A DNA stretch of 64,000 bases from Gossypium raimondii (GCF_025698545.1 NC_068567.1:60648705-60712704), one strand, 5' to 3'; shown: positions 12,752 through 23,780, counted from the first letter of the stretch. Notes: generated from the letters alone by a model not told the origin. Numbers and translations: made by a program.

Positions 12752-13462
12752 TTAACCCCAGCATTGGTTGTGAAAACCAAACTCCGCCATGCAATCTCTC
12801 ACTTCTTTCCTAATCATCTCCTGCATTGCGGCCAATAGTTCCGTACCCAACGACGCCGTTTTCGTCCCGTTATCGTGCTTTTCCGCTACTGAGCCCGACT
12901 CTTTATCCGTACACGAGTTATCGTTGTTCAACTCGACCAACTCGTCGCTCCAAGAACGTCCGAGGGTAAGCGCGGTCGAAACGCGAGAGTGCGGCGTCGA
13001 TTCGGCTACGCTCAATCCCAAATCGCTGACGTCGGAGCCGGTAGGACTTCCCGGGTTGCTGATACTTCCGGATCTCGGAAACTTGCTGGACCGTCTCTCC
13101 GATTCCTGAACCGAATCGCCATCTTCCGCCGATCGTCTTCGTTTCAACGTCGAGTTCCAATGGTTCTTAACCGCGTTGTCCGTACGACCGTTGAGGAGTC
13201 TCGCTATGGTGGCCCACTTGTTGCCGAACTTGGCGTGGGCTTTGATGATGATCTCATCTTCCTCCGCCGTGAAAGGACGGTGCGCGACTTCAGGAGACAA
13301 CTGGTTGCACCACCGCAGCCTGCATGATTTCCCCGATCGGCCGGGGATTGACCTCGATATCAACGACCAGTTTCTCGGACCATGGAGCTGAACCAGCTTA
13401 CGCAATGACTCATCCTCCTCGGGTCCCCAAGGTCCCTTCACACGATCAATATCTTGATCCAT
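12752..13462 (-). CDS. R2R3-MYB transcription factor, MYB44/70/73/77 (subgroup 22) type
   Basis: A 236-residue intronless DNA-binding protein, expected in the nucleus. The R2 repeat (about residues 10-58, [14 protein letters not shown]...NWSLISRS...CRLRWCNQL) is followed by R3 (about 60-110), in which the first tryptophan is replaced by phenylalanine (RPFTAEEDE), as is normal for R3. The linker and R3 end ([14 protein letters not shown]) match subgroup 22. Two further subgroup marks follow: [12 protein letters not shown], and the C-terminal [18 protein letters not shown] helix. In Arabidopsis these proteins act in abscisic acid, auxin and stress responses. The protein is shorter than MYB44 or MYB73 (about 300 residues) and I see no clear LxLxL repression motif. 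The lack of introns is usual for this group. The upstream flank has a TATA box and AACCGG clusters. Confidence 0.92.
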   Translation of the reverse strand: MDQDIDRVKGPWGPEEDESLRKLVQLHGPRNWSLISRSIPGRSGKSCRLRWCNQLSPEVAHRPFTAEEDEIIIKAHAKFGNKWATIARLLNGRTDNAVKNHWNSTLKRRRSAEDGDSVQESERRSSKFPRSGSISNPGSPTGSDVSDLGLSVAESTPHSRVSTALTLGRSWSDELVELNNDNSCTDKESGSVAEKHDNGTKTASLGTELLAAMQEMIRKEVRDCMAEFGFHNQCWG

Positions 13463-13591
13463 TGCTTTGTTACTAACAGTTTCGAAATATAAACAGAGAT
13501 CTCAGTTTGTTTGTCAATGGAGGTGAAGAAAAAAAATATCGAAGAAGCTCTCGAATTGTATTCGTGAGAGGCAAAAGAGGAACAAGAAGGG

Positions 13592-13599
13592 TTTATAAA
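13592..13599 (-). promoter_or_regulatory. TATA box of the MYB gene
   Basis: On the minus strand this reads ctttataaac, about 130 bases before the MYB start codon, leaving a leader of roughly 100 bases if transcription begins ~30 bases downstream. It is the only good TATA match in the proximal region. Confidence 0.6.
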
Positions 13600-13625
13600 G
13601 GGCGATGCGTTAGGGTAACTGATAG

Positions 13626-13690
13626 AGCCGGTTAACAAATACAGGTAATAAGCGTTAAAGCAAACCGGTATTAACCGGTAACCGGTTGAA
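13626..13690 (-). promoter_or_regulatory. Cluster of AACCGG MYB-type sites upstream of the MYB TATA box
   Basis: Within 65 bases there are four gccggtt/aaccgg words (about 13627, 13662, 13673 and 13680), three of them packed into aaccggta-ttaaccggta-accggttg. MYB44-type proteins are reported to bind AACnG cores, which each word contains in both orientations. A role in autoregulation is inference. Confidence 0.5.
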
Positions 13691-13699
13691 TACACAACC

Positions 13700-14204
13700 A
13701 GCTGGATAGCCTTCAAGGTAGCCACGTAAGCCAACATTGAAATTTGAATAATCCCGAATATATCCTTGTGGGGTTAGTTTAGTAATTTCAACACGGTAGT
13801 TTCCTGATTTGACTCGTACAGTTATGGAAGTTACTGAAATGGAAAGAAACGAAGGAGTGAGAAAATCGCGAGAAATTGAGGAGAAATTTTGGAAGAGGAT
13901 AAGTTTGACTCAGCCAGGCTGGAAACCATTACGTGGGACTTCAATTTTTTATTTTGATTTTTTTAATTCACAAATTAAATTTTGTCGTTTTGTTAGGTTT
14001 TTGGGTGCTGTGCAAAAGCAAAAAATATTGCTGATGTGGACAAAAACAGCCAAAGTAAGCCTGGGAAAATTGATTGACAGCTTTCTAAAATTCCAGCCTG
14101 TAAACCTGCCATCGGAGAAGAGATTAACGGCATTCAAGCCACCGACACGAGGGGTTCATCACCGACCCTCCTTACCTAAAGCACCAAATTTTATCCCAAC
14201 AGTT
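13700..14204. other. Distal MYB upstream region, no gene seen
   Basis: An open frame of 135 codons runs on the plus strand (13809-14216) but has no recognisable domain, biased composition or conserved start context, so I do not call it a gene. The sequence is less AT-rich than the surrounding repeats and may include distal promoter. Confidence 0.4.
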
Positions 14205-14475
14205 CGATGTACGTAATATTAAAATTTTATAGATTTAATTCTTTTATTTTCTATTTTTACATTTTAGTCCAAATCTAACAAAATTTGTTAAATTTTATTA
14301 TTTCTAAAATCTTATATCGTATTATCTTATATGTAACACTATATCAACTAATTATTATCACATAATATTAAAAATAATTACGATATTGTAGTTAATTGAT
14401 ACAATGATCAAGTAAAGATTAAAATTTCAAAATTTAAAAAATTATTAAAAATCTCACACTTTTCAATAATCTATT
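14205..14475. repeat. Diverged MITE-type element (family of 4935-5218)
   Basis: Carries the same ttttatagatttaattcttttatttt / attttagtccaaatctaac words and an inverted AT-rich right half. Ends are poorly defined. Confidence 0.35.
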
Positions 14476-17177
14476 AATATATATATTAATTTGGTATAAT
14501 TTAATCCCTTATTTTTATCATAAAAACAACCCTTTTATTTTTTTATTAAATACTCCTGTCAATTTGCTGACATCAAATTAAAAATAAAAAATAAACCTTT
14601 TCAGCACATACAAACAAATTATATCAACATTTTAATCTATGGTGTTTTTCTTTGTTGATGCGGTGATGTTTTATGTTTTTCATTCAATTTATGAATTTGT
14701 TGTTCTGGCCAATAATAATAATAATAAGGAGGCACTGCTGACTGGGAGGAAATGTGATGGGATTATAGTTGAAAGGGTAAAACAACGTTACTAAGTTTGA
14801 GGATCAAACTGATAAAATTCGTAAGTATAAATGAATAAATGTATTGAGTTATTCAAAATTAGGTTCAATTTGATAGAATATGTAAGTATGGGCGACCAAA
14901 ATAGTAACGGTTGCTTGAATCAAAAATTTTTAAAGTTGGGTAACCAAAATAAAGACATGAGCCCTTTTATTTATACTTTTTAAAAGATTAAAAATATTTT
15001 TATTCATTTATTAAATTACTCTAAAACTCCTTTAAACCTTAGAGTAATTAAATTGTAAGATATTATATGCTTGAATCCACTATTTTGATAATAACATTTG
15101 TCAATCAATTAGAACACAATTGACAAAAGAATTATATTTTTCTTGTTACATAAATAAGATGGTTTAAATTATGTTTTTCTTTAATTTTTTATTCAAAAAT
15201 AAAATATTATTTATGATAAATAAGAATAGTTAATTTATTCATGAGGTTTTTTTTTTTTTGTCAGCTTTATCCAAACACCCTGAATAAAATTCTTAAACTC
15301 TCATAGAGTTTTTTCAAAAGGAATACAAGTTTTCTCTATAGTTATCATAAAAACTCTTACTAAAATTCATCTGCGACTATATCTTGTCACCATCAAAGAA
15401 AAGTCTTTATTGATGGCGTGTATAAATCAGGGTTACAAAGACCTTTTAAATAAGCGACTACAATAGTCCGATGGTAATCAGAATGGTGGCTAATTAGGTA
15501 CGTTTCTAAGAGTCAAATTTGTGCAAACAAGGTTGAAAATTTTATGTAATGTAAACCTCACGTAATTAAACTCTCCTAAGACTTTTAAACTCTCTTAGAT
15601 TTTACCTAGAAAAAACCAATTCATTGATGTTAATCACTTTAACAAATAAAAATTGATTTGTTCAATTTGAGTTATCTTCTTAAAAATTAATACCATGTTT
15701 GGAATTTGTACAATCCAATTTGAAAACTTCTATAAACTAACCCTAAATCTTGAATATTGTTGATAGATACGGATTAAAATGAAATGTAAATAAATATGGT
15801 AGTAATTGCTTTCAATTTTGTTATATTGCAAGTAATAATATAGCTGTGTGCCAGTGCAAGAAAAGATAAATAATAACATAAAAAGAAATCATGAGAATGG
15901 GTTAGACGTGTTCATGGGTCTGGTAATTCGCTCAATTCAATTTGTTTTGAGTTAAGTTTGGGTTTAATTTTTTAACTTTGGGTCAATTCGCTCGATTCTT
16001 ATCTTTTGTTTTGCTTGGCAGCGATGCCAACCTCCGAGCTGGTTATCGCCTGCCTTTTTCCTCTCTCATTAACCCTTTATTTCTTTCTTTTTTTTCATTC
16101 ACTACACATGTTTTCTCTCTTTTCAGTTTGTAGATTTATTTTGTAGGTATCTTTGTTGTCTTCACAAGTTGTGATGGACAAATGATGGTGCTTATCATTC
16201 GCTCGATTCTTATCATTCGTTTTGGGTCAAACTTGGGTTTAATTTTTTAACTTTGGGTCAATCCGGTTTGGCTCAATTCACTATTCAAAAAAAAATCTAT
16301 ATTGATAATAGAGTTACAAATATCTCCAAAGCTATAATCCTCATATTCAATTTAAAAAAAAAAGGTTACCATAAAAGAAAAAGCAAAAAATAAATTAAAA
16401 CTTAAAATAAAAGAGAGCGAAATCTGCGAAAACGTCAAAACTCAAAATTATACAATATTCATTTAACAGTTAAATTAACAATTTTAGTGACGGAATGACC
16501 TAATTAATATAACCTCGATAGTTTACAATGTAATTAAAATGATTTGAAGTTCAAGTATAGCTAGAGAGTGGCAGGTTTAATAACCCTTTTAGTCCCTTTT
16601 AAACAAAATTTTAAACTTTAGCTCTCAAACTTCTAAAATTCCATTTTCCCCCTTTCCAAATAATGAGTTGTTGGCTTCGTCCCTAGAATGAGGATAGTTA
16701 ACATTCTGACTCAAAAAAGAACAAAAAGGGTAAACGAGCCTCTCTTTTTTCCGTAAAGAACTCAACTGTCGGTAAAAGTGTCGTCGCTAAAAAAGGTTGT
16801 ACTGTCACTAAAAAAAACACAAAATCGCGGAGAAAATAAAATGTGGGTGAGGAATATGAAAATAATAAAAAAAAGGATGAAATTGAAAAGCAGCACTACT
16901 ACCAACAAGTAGAGATATTAAAAAACAATATCTTATATTGAACGATTAACAGTCATAATCAAACATCTAGATTCTCAAAGACAACATAATCAAGATAGAG
17001 AATAATCGAGGATGTTTCCTATGCCAACTTACAATGTTTCTTTAATTAATTAAATGATGATATTGCTTTTCTCCATAGGCACTGCACATGTGACTCCATT
17101 TTACGCCACATGTATATGAGAATTACACTGACACATCCCACCATAATTAGTCTATATAAACCTTTACATCACTTGTC
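14476..17177. other. Intergenic sequence with repeat fragments
   Basis: No gene seen. Around 15926-16264 a ~65-bp segment (attcgctc..., gggtttaattttttaactttgggtcaat) occurs twice in direct orientation, at 15926-15990 and 16197-16264, flanking ~200 bp of unrelated, C/T-rich sequence. A half copy of the long-TIR family of 18905-19432 lies at about 16440-16600. The remainder is AT-rich. Confidence 0.5.
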
Positions 17178-17685
17178 TAAACTATTAAAATAGTCGCTTT
17201 TGTTTCTCTCAAGTTATATTTTAGTCACGTACGTTTTCGTGTTGTAACATTTTAGTCACTGAGCGTTAATTGTTGTTAACGGTGTAACGATAAGTTGACG
17301 TGGCACGTTAAATTATCTTTTTCGTTTTGAGCAATTTTTTTTCTTTTACGTTAAAAGAGATGGAGAAGGGAAGAAAATAGAGGGAGAGGCAAAAGAGAAT
17401 GAAAAAAAAAAAAAAGAAAGTTAAAAGAACATAAAAGAAAAAAATACTCAAAATGAAAAAATATGGGGACCAATTGTATAATTTAACCTAAATTTTTTGT
17501 TAGAAATGATGATTTAACATGCCACGTCAGCTTACCGTTACACCGTTAACGACAGTTAACATCTCAGTGAGTAAAACGTTACAACACACTAACATATGTG
17601 ACTAAAACGTAACATTTCAACCATAAATGACTAAATATAACTTGAAGAAAACAAAAGTGACTATTTTGATCATTTACTCTACATA
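17178..17685. repeat. Long-TIR non-autonomous element, ~500 bp
   Basis: The left ~150 bases (agtcgcttttgtttctctcaag, tagtcac, gttgtaacattttagtcac, gttaacggtgtaacg, acgtggca) are repeated in inverted order on the right (tgccacgtcagc, cgttacaccgttaacg, gttacaacac, caaaagtgacta). The middle is A-rich with agagg/gagaaag. It is a MITE-type element with unusually long inverted ends and could fold into a near-complete hairpin if transcribed. Confidence 0.75.
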
Positions 17686-18454
17686 TATAATCAAAGACAA
17701 AATAAATAAAATATTTTTTAGTTCAAAGTATAATTTTATCATTATACTAATTTGTAAATTCTTTTAAAAAATAGACAATTCTCCATGAGGGGGACAAGAC
17801 CACTACCTACCCCTCAGTCCGACGCTGTTGGATATGATTCTATATGGAGGGATCTTTATGAATTGTAAAATAGACATATAAGGATTATTTATAGGTTGGG
17901 CTGGATCACGATTATTTTTTTTCTGTAGTTTAAATCCCATCTCATATAAGCATTCGTATTTGGATATATATTTGATTCTTATTACAATATTAGAAAACGA
18001 AAATATATGAATTATTATAATAAGGAAAAACAATTTTATATTATAAATTTGTTGGATTTTGGTTTATGATAAAGAATATGGGAGAAATAAATAAGAATAG
18101 AAAGGATATTTAGCACACGTGATGAAGAAGGATCCAGGATGCTTCCTATTATGGTTAGTTGAGTGTATATTATATGCTTTGTAAGATTGGTTGAATAATT
18201 AATTAAAATTAAACGGTCCATATATAAATTAAAATTGCTTTTCCTAGGTACTGCACATGTTATTTATATTAATTAAACTCAAAAGGGAACGTTCATCGAT
18301 ATGCTTCAGGATTCAGCTTTGTTTATTTTATTAATGTGTCTGCGGCCAAGTATAGTGGGGACTATGAAAATTTTCATAATTTATGGGATTACAATTTGAT
18401 TATAAAAAATAATGAAAATTAAGTGATTCGAATTTAAAAATGCCCTAAACGCGT
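17686..18454. other. AT-rich spacer, no gene seen
   Basis: Two short open frames on the minus strand have no protein-like composition. Nothing recognisable. Confidence 0.4.
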
Positions 18455-18529
18455 TTCAACATGTTCGAATCTATGTCTGCAGTGCACTAACAACAATGCT
18501 ATTGTCAACCGAGTTAAAACTCAATCGGC
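18455..18529 (-). repeat. Truncated SINE-like copy
   Basis: On the minus strand it reads gagttttaactcggttgac...attgttgttagtgcactgcagacatagattcgaac, matching the 5' end (box A to box B) of the SINE-like family at 10912-11063. The 3' body is missing. Confidence 0.45.
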
Positions 18530-18904
18530 CATGCCTTGTTTAGTATCTAAAATAGAAAAAATAAATATTTTCATTTATAATTATTTTAATTGAAAAAAAA
18601 AACCAAAAGAAATTCTTCTAATATCTAAAACTAGATAATATTGGGAGAATTGATGGAAAAACATGTGATTAATGGAGGTAGGATTTTTTTTTCTTCTTAA
18701 ATTGCTGTATTTTATTATACGAAATTTATTACATGCAAATCACATTGAACAGAATATTTTTTCTAACAATGCTTGTGTTTTGATTGCTATTGAGAGATCT
18801 AGGATGGGGTGTTTATCTCTTACCTATGTCTCTTGTGTAAGTGACTTTTGATTAATGAAATTTTGTTTACTTAAAAAAAAAAAAACAAGAATAAATATAC
18901 TATA
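18530..18904. other. AT-rich spacer, no gene seen
   Basis: Simple AT-rich sequence with A-rich runs near 18590 and 18873. No coding or repeat structure recognised. Confidence 0.35.
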
Positions 18905-19432
18905 TAGGGACCAACTGCATGAGACATCCTCAAACTATGACCCTTGTTCTAAATTGGTCTCAAACTTCAAAACATTCTAATTGCATCCCTAAACTATCGT
19001 GTTATATCAGTCAGATCCTTCCATTATTGCATTTGCTAATTTAGCCATTAAACGGCACGTAAAATTTCATATGACATAATTTAAATTGAAAATTTTAAAG
19101 AAAAGTAAAGCAGTGTCGCTTAACTTTTACAATTTAAAGCTAAGAAAGTAAAACCAAAAAGAAGGAGAGAATGGACGACAATTTCTATAAAAGCTTCGAG
19201 AACTTCAAAATCAATTTTTTTACAATCTTCATTTTTTTTCTTTAAAGTTTTCATTTTAAATTATACCATATAAGACCCGACGTCTCATTTAATAGTTAAA
19301 TTAATTATTTTATTAACGGAAGGACCTTATTAATATAACATCGATAGTTTAGGGATGTAATTAGAATGTTGTAGAGTTTGAGGATCTATTTGAAATGAGA
19401 GTCATAGTTTGGGGATGTATGGTGCAATTAAC
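18905..19432. repeat. Long-TIR non-autonomous element, ~530 bp
   Basis: The left side (ccaactgcat, ctcaaactatgaccc, aaacttcaaaacattctaattgcatccctaaactatcg in separate words) is mirrored on the right (catcgatagtttagggatgtaat, tttgaggatctatttgaaatgag, catagtttggggatgta, gcaattaac). The arms are roughly 180 bases each. Relatives: 30899-31515 (with another element inserted), about 50928-51330, and a half copy near 16440. Ends about 230 bases before the PRKRIP1-like start codon. Confidence 0.75.
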
Positions 19433-19649
19433 TCTTATTTTCTTAACCTTAAAATTTTGATGGGCTTTTTATGTTTTCAGTCTATATATTTAACAATCCA
19501 TCAAATAGCCCAAAATAATTAAAGGTCTATTTTAAGCCCAGCCCACATATTATTATTAGTTTTAGAACAAAAACTCGATTCGCTGTCGTAAATCAAAGAA
19601 AGACGAGGAAATCTCAATTCTGCGAAGAAATCCCAAATTCCCAAAATAA

Positions 19650-19658
19650 TTAGGGTTT
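19650..19658 (+). promoter_or_regulatory. Telo-box and site II-like motifs before the PRKRIP1-like gene
   Basis: TTAGGGTTT (the complement of the plant telo-box AAACCCTAA) lies 9 bases before the start codon. Several TGGGCT/AGCCCA words lie upstream between about 19455 and 19545. This pairing is typical of promoters of plant translation and RNA-processing genes. Confidence 0.55.
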
Positions 19659-19666
19659 TCCACGTA

Positions 19667-20685
19667 ATGTCGACGGGAAGGCCAAAGGACGGCGACACTC
19701 AGTTGGCCGTAGTGGAGCCGAAATCGGGGCTCCCACCGCGACCTCCGTCGACTACATCGACGGCGATTGTGGAGTACGAGAAGCCTGCATTCAAGGAGGA
19801 GGAAGAGGATTTAGAGGTGAAGCTCCGCCGCATTATAGAGAATGTCCCCGTCCGTGTTAGCAATACATCCGGAAGTTCTGCCGGTTCCGGCTCCGGTGAT
19901 TTCCACCAGGTTTTTTTTTGTTAACCTAACTCTCTATTCTCTATTGAGTTTGTATTTGTTGCTTATATTTGTGGCTTCAGTACGAAATCTTAATTGTTGC
20001 TTGCTCTGCTAGTAGATTGGCTGATCAAATTTATATTTCATGTGCGGTTTGGGAGATTGTTAATCGTTGTTTTAGTTATCTTTAGGGTTTATGATTGTAT
20101 GAAAAAGGACAGAAAAGGAATTTCAATTTTAGAACTGTTGATTTGGCTTAAAAATTAATCACCCAAGGCAGTAAACAGTGCTCTGAAAGTACCAGACCGG
20201 AGCTTCGTTCTAGGTTTATAGTGGAATCTTATCTTTGTTTCTTTTAGATTCTTGCAGCATATGATTATGTGCCATAAAGTATATGCATTTTCCTTAGTGG
20301 TACTAAGTGTATGTTGTAAAATTTTGATTGCTTATAATTGTTTGGATAATTTTGGTCTGTTAGATGACTTACCAGATTTGCTTATAAAGTGTTCTGTCTG
20401 TTGCCTCAGTATCGACAAATGAGACGCAAAGAGCAAGACAGGCTTGCAAGAATGGATGTTGACTACCAGAAAAGGAAGGAAATTGCCGAGTTTAACATGA
20501 GAAGGGAAGAAAGATTAAAAGCTGCCGAGGAACGGACGGCTAAGAAGCGCCTAAAACGCCAAAAGAAGAAGCAAAGGAAAAAGGAGAAGAAGATGAAATC
20601 AAGTGCTGAGGGAGGAGAGAACAAGAAGGAAGAGTCTTCAGATGATGAAGCTGACTCTGAACATGACGAAGCAACAGTAGAATGA
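19667..20685 (+). CDS. PRKRIP1-like spliceosomal protein (DUF1168)
   Basis: Two exons, 19667-19909 and 20410-20685, joined in phase 0 (CAG|gttttt ... cctcag|TAT), encode 172 residues. The core ENVPVRVSNTSGSSAGSGSGDFHQ-YRQMRRKEQDRLARMD spans the intron and matches the PRKR-interacting protein 1 / DUF1168 family. It is followed by a long charged helix (DYQKRKEIAEFNMRREERLKAAEE) and a lysine-rich stretch (about residues 120-145) expected to act as nuclear signal, then an acidic Ser/Asp/Glu tail. In human spliceosomes PRKRIP1 is a late-joining factor that bridges U2 and neighbouring parts; a nuclear splicing role here is inferred from family. The length matches the family. The 500-bp intron is AT-rich. 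Confidence 0.88.
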
Positions 20686-21322
20686 GCAAATTTTTACTTT
20701 GATATCTATTCTCTGACCTTGGTCCTGCGAACTTGGCTCCAACTTGAAGGAACCAGATCTTGTGTTGTTATTTATACCGAGTTGGAGTGTTGAACTCAGT
20801 CTTCCTTGTGTGCACATTTGTGACAAGCAAAGCAATGAGGCATGAGGTAAATGTAACTTCAAAAGAAAAGGTTCCGAAATATTAATTTGATTTTTGTAAC
20901 AAAAGTTTTGCTTATTCTGATTTATGCCATGTGATGCCTATTATGTACTTTCAAAGTTATGTTGGTTCAAGAAGATATATATTTTACTAACCACTTGAAC
21001 TACTGTTCTACCATGAGAAACAATGAAAACTAGGAAGATTTCTGTTTCAAAATAAAGGGTCGCTTAGATAGTACTAGTTTAATGGTGACATTAGTTTGGT
21101 TTGATCTTTGGCTACTCTTGAATCTACCCTGGTTGACTAGGAGGCATATAAGTTATTGTGGGACAAATCATGGAATGGGTGGTTGATGACTTATTTGGTG
21201 TCACCAATGCTACCCTGGCTCCGGCCATTAGCTACCGGTTTCATTTTTGTTTTGTTATCTCTTGTTCACATGAATTGTCTCTATTTCTGGTGGGATTTGT
21301 TGAGAAGCTATTGTGATTCATA
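20686..21322. other. 3' flank of the PRKRIP1-like gene
   Basis: The first ~200 bases are probably 3' untranslated region (moderate GC, then ttttgtaac). The rest is unique-looking intergenic sequence with no gene seen. Confidence 0.4.
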
Positions 21323-21675
21323 GTAAAAGTACCATAGAGGACCTTATTCTAGTAGTCAAATTGCATTTTGCCCCCTTTACTCAAAAAATAAATAAATTAG
21401 TCTTTGTACGTTAGATTAAAGAGTAAATTGGTTCTTTTGTTAAAAATTTCATCCATTTCTATTGTTAAAAATTGATCTTTGTACATCAGCATGAGGTATA
21501 CATGGCATGTCACGTATAATTGTTTGGCTTTTTAGTTAATCACCCTAACTTTTAACAATAGAAATGGATGAATTTTTTTAACAGAAGAGATTAGTTTGAT
21601 ATTTATCCATTTTTTGAGTAGAGGAGGCAAAATATATTCTGACACTTAATGCAGGGGCCTCCGTAATCCTTTTAC
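21323..21675. repeat. Palindromic MITE, ~353 bp (best copy in the window)
   Basis: Begins gtaaaagtaccatagagg and ends with the complement (cctccgtaatccttttac). The arms mirror each other across the whole element (ttgcattttgccccctttactcaaaaa versus tgagtagaggaggcaaaatatattc), so the transcript could fold back on itself. Other copies: 60541-60906, 59808-60156, 37095-37580 (interrupted), half copies at 45203-45379 and 31219-31380, and a worn one near 26320-26525. Confidence 0.8.
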
Positions 21676-21859
21676 CAATGATTGATCTACATCTTAACCG
21701 AACTTGTAATAAGTTCAATTCTCACGAAAAAGTTTTAGGTGAAATGGTATGGTACATTAAGGGTAAGGGGATTAGAAAGGAAAAGGCAATCAACGATCTC
21801 CTTATAATTAGTTTTAATGATCACACGATGCTAGCCTTTTCATTCTTGCAAATGAACAA

Positions 21860-22210
21860 GCCTGTTTGAGTGCCAAGGCTTCAACTGATTTGATTGATCC
21901 AACCACTTTCCAGAGGCTCAATCCAACAATTAGTCTCCCTGTTCAATTTCGGCAGACGGCCAATCCTCCCCAAGGAAGCATCACAATTTATCTTTATGGC
22001 ATTCGGAGGGGGGCATTGCCACATAGTAAGGTCGTGCGCATGAGGTGGATTTGACGAAGACTCAAACATCGCTTCCGTAAAACTCACATAAGCGTGAGAA
22101 GTTGCAAGCCATTTGTGATCGAATCGCCCTTCATGCTATTGAAGACCAACTCATTCCTAGCTTTCTAGACATGCCAGTACAAGCCTGACATGACCTCTGT
22201 TGCTCCTGTA
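21860..22210 (-). mobile_element. LINE RNase H-domain scrap
   Basis: The minus strand encodes WQCPPPNAIKINCDASLG, the start of the RNase H-like (RVT_3) domain at the end of plant L1-type LINE ORF2. Upstream on the same strand, ARKLGMSW and RAIRSQMA resemble the linker before that domain. No RT is present, so it is a small fragment. Confidence 0.6.
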
Positions 22211-22657
22211 AATGAGTAGTAGTAGACCTGTTTAATGACACGGAACGGAAGAAACCAAACCAAACCATTTTTAATAGTTTGATGACTACGTGCTCTACAT
22301 GATCGAGCGGTCAAACCATTGTATTAGTGCTCTGCATGATTTAAATCATGATGTTGAATATTATGACGGCGGCAAGCCATGGTTGAACAAATAATAAGCC
22401 AACAACTTTGATTCATCTAATTAGAACTAAAAAATATTTGAATAAAAGACTACTTAAATTCAAAACGATATTGACTCCGCCCTGCTAATTAAATACCATT
22501 TTAATTAGCACATGTCGTGCTGTTCAGTGTTCACTTTCTTTCCGTTTCAAGGTTGGTGCCATTTCTGTTTCCGTTTGGTAATTTCATTTTCTCCCTCCTT
22601 TTCCTTCCTCTCCAGAAAAAAAAAATCAATAGCAGAAGAAAACGAGAACAGCCATCT
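22211..22657. other. Spacer and probable reticulon promoter/leader
   Basis: Between the LINE scrap and the reticulon start codon. The part after about 22510 (tttctttccgtttc, ccctccttttccttcctctcc) is pyrimidine-rich, like a plant 5' leader. No separate gene seen. Confidence 0.45.
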
Positions 22658-22670
22658 CCCCCTCCCCCCC

Positions 22671-23780
22671 ATGGCAGATTCCAACCCTACTCGCGTATCA
22701 GTTCATCAAGCTCTTGGAGGTGGCACAGGTCTGCCCCCCCCCCCCCCCCTTTCTCTTCTTCTCTTTTAACAGCCTCTATACATGTAGCAGTGTCTTCATT
22801 TGATTTCCGGATAAATCAATTTCACTTCCATTACCGATCCCACCATTATTTCCACGAATATATGTTATGGGGTTGGCATGATTTGATTGTTTATACACTG
22901 TTGTTGGTAGTTGCCGATGTGCTGCTGTGGAGAGAATGGTGTAGCGGTGTTGTGATGCTCACCTCGTCAACCATGGTGTGGTACCTTTTTGAAAGAGCTG
23001 GTTATAATTTCTTGTCTTTCATGGCCAACGTATTGTCGCTCCTTGTCGCTATTCTCTTCTTCTGGGCCAAATCTGCTTCTCTTCTCAACAGGTTTCCCCC
23101 AGTTTTATTACTATCTTGCTTGAACTCGAATACAAGTGCCAGATATATATACGAGTATAATTAGTTTTTTTTTATATATTTTTCATGTATTTAGAGAATC
23201 TTCGTATATCATGTCCTCGTATCTAATGCAGGTCTTTGCCACCCCTTCCTAATTTAGAGATTTCTGAGAACACTGTTGTGATTATTACTGATGTGTTACA
23301 CCAATGGATCAACCATACATTATCCATTGCACATAACATTGCAATTGCAAGAGATTTGAAGTTTTTTCTTAAGGTCCAAAGTCTTTTGCCTTTCTATTCG
23401 TACATGTTTTTGTTGAACCTTTGACGACACGCCGGAGTATTACAGGTTGCCGTCAGCTTGTGGTTAGTTTCGTACATAGGTAGTCTCTTCGAATTCCTCA
23501 CTCTGGTCTATATTGGTGAGCTTTACAAGAGCCTGTTCGTTTCAATAATGGTGAGGATTCATTTTACTTCTTCGCATATGCTGATTTTGGTAGAGATGTT
23601 TATGTAGGAGTTGTTCTTAGTCTATCAGTTCCGGTGGTATACGATAAGTACCAGCACTTCATCGACGAGAAGCTTTGTGTGACACGCAGATTCATTCAAA
23701 CACAATATAGGAAAATCGATGAAATGGTATTGAGGAAGCTTCCTTTGCCCTCAAACGGTGGATACCCCCTACATTCTTGA
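22671..23780 (+). CDS. Reticulon-like protein (RTNLB)
   Basis: Five exons (22671-22728, 22911-23091, 23232-23373, 23446-23515, 23608-23780) join in consistent phase to give 207 residues. Reticulons shape tubular endoplasmic reticulum. The start [29 protein letters not shown] is typical of the short plant RTNLB members; two long hydrophobic hairpins follow (residues about 32-70, [15 protein letters not shown]...LLVAILFFW, and about 125-170, [13 protein letters not shown]...[15 protein letters not shown]), with the conserved DKYQHFIDE after them. The C-terminus [10 protein letters not shown] is short and lacks a dilysine signal. Oddities: the first donor (ACAG|gtctgc) is weak and is followed within 5 bases by a run of 16 C, and another C-rich run precedes the start codon. 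The gene is convergent with TIC21, with 229 bases between the stop codons. Confidence 0.88.
22734..22749. repeat. C16 homopolymer at the start of reticulon intron 1
   Basis: A run of 16 C starts 5 bases after the first 5' splice site. Such runs are prone to slippage and to sequencing error. Confidence 0.85.

Noticed and set aside
12789-13391. Several open frames on the plus strand opposite the MYB gene (12789-13109, 12989-13327, 13176-13391)
   Set aside because: They are antisense shadows of a GC-rich coding exon and have no family features.
13809-14216. 135-codon plus-strand frame upstream of the MYB gene
   Set aside because: No domain, no homologue that I recognise, and no splice or promoter context; it also runs into a repeat element.
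22517-23164. 215-codon plus-strand frame across the reticulon gene
   Set aside because: It reads reticulon exon 2 correctly but runs through the leader and intron 1 in another frame; the spliced model explains the conserved part better.
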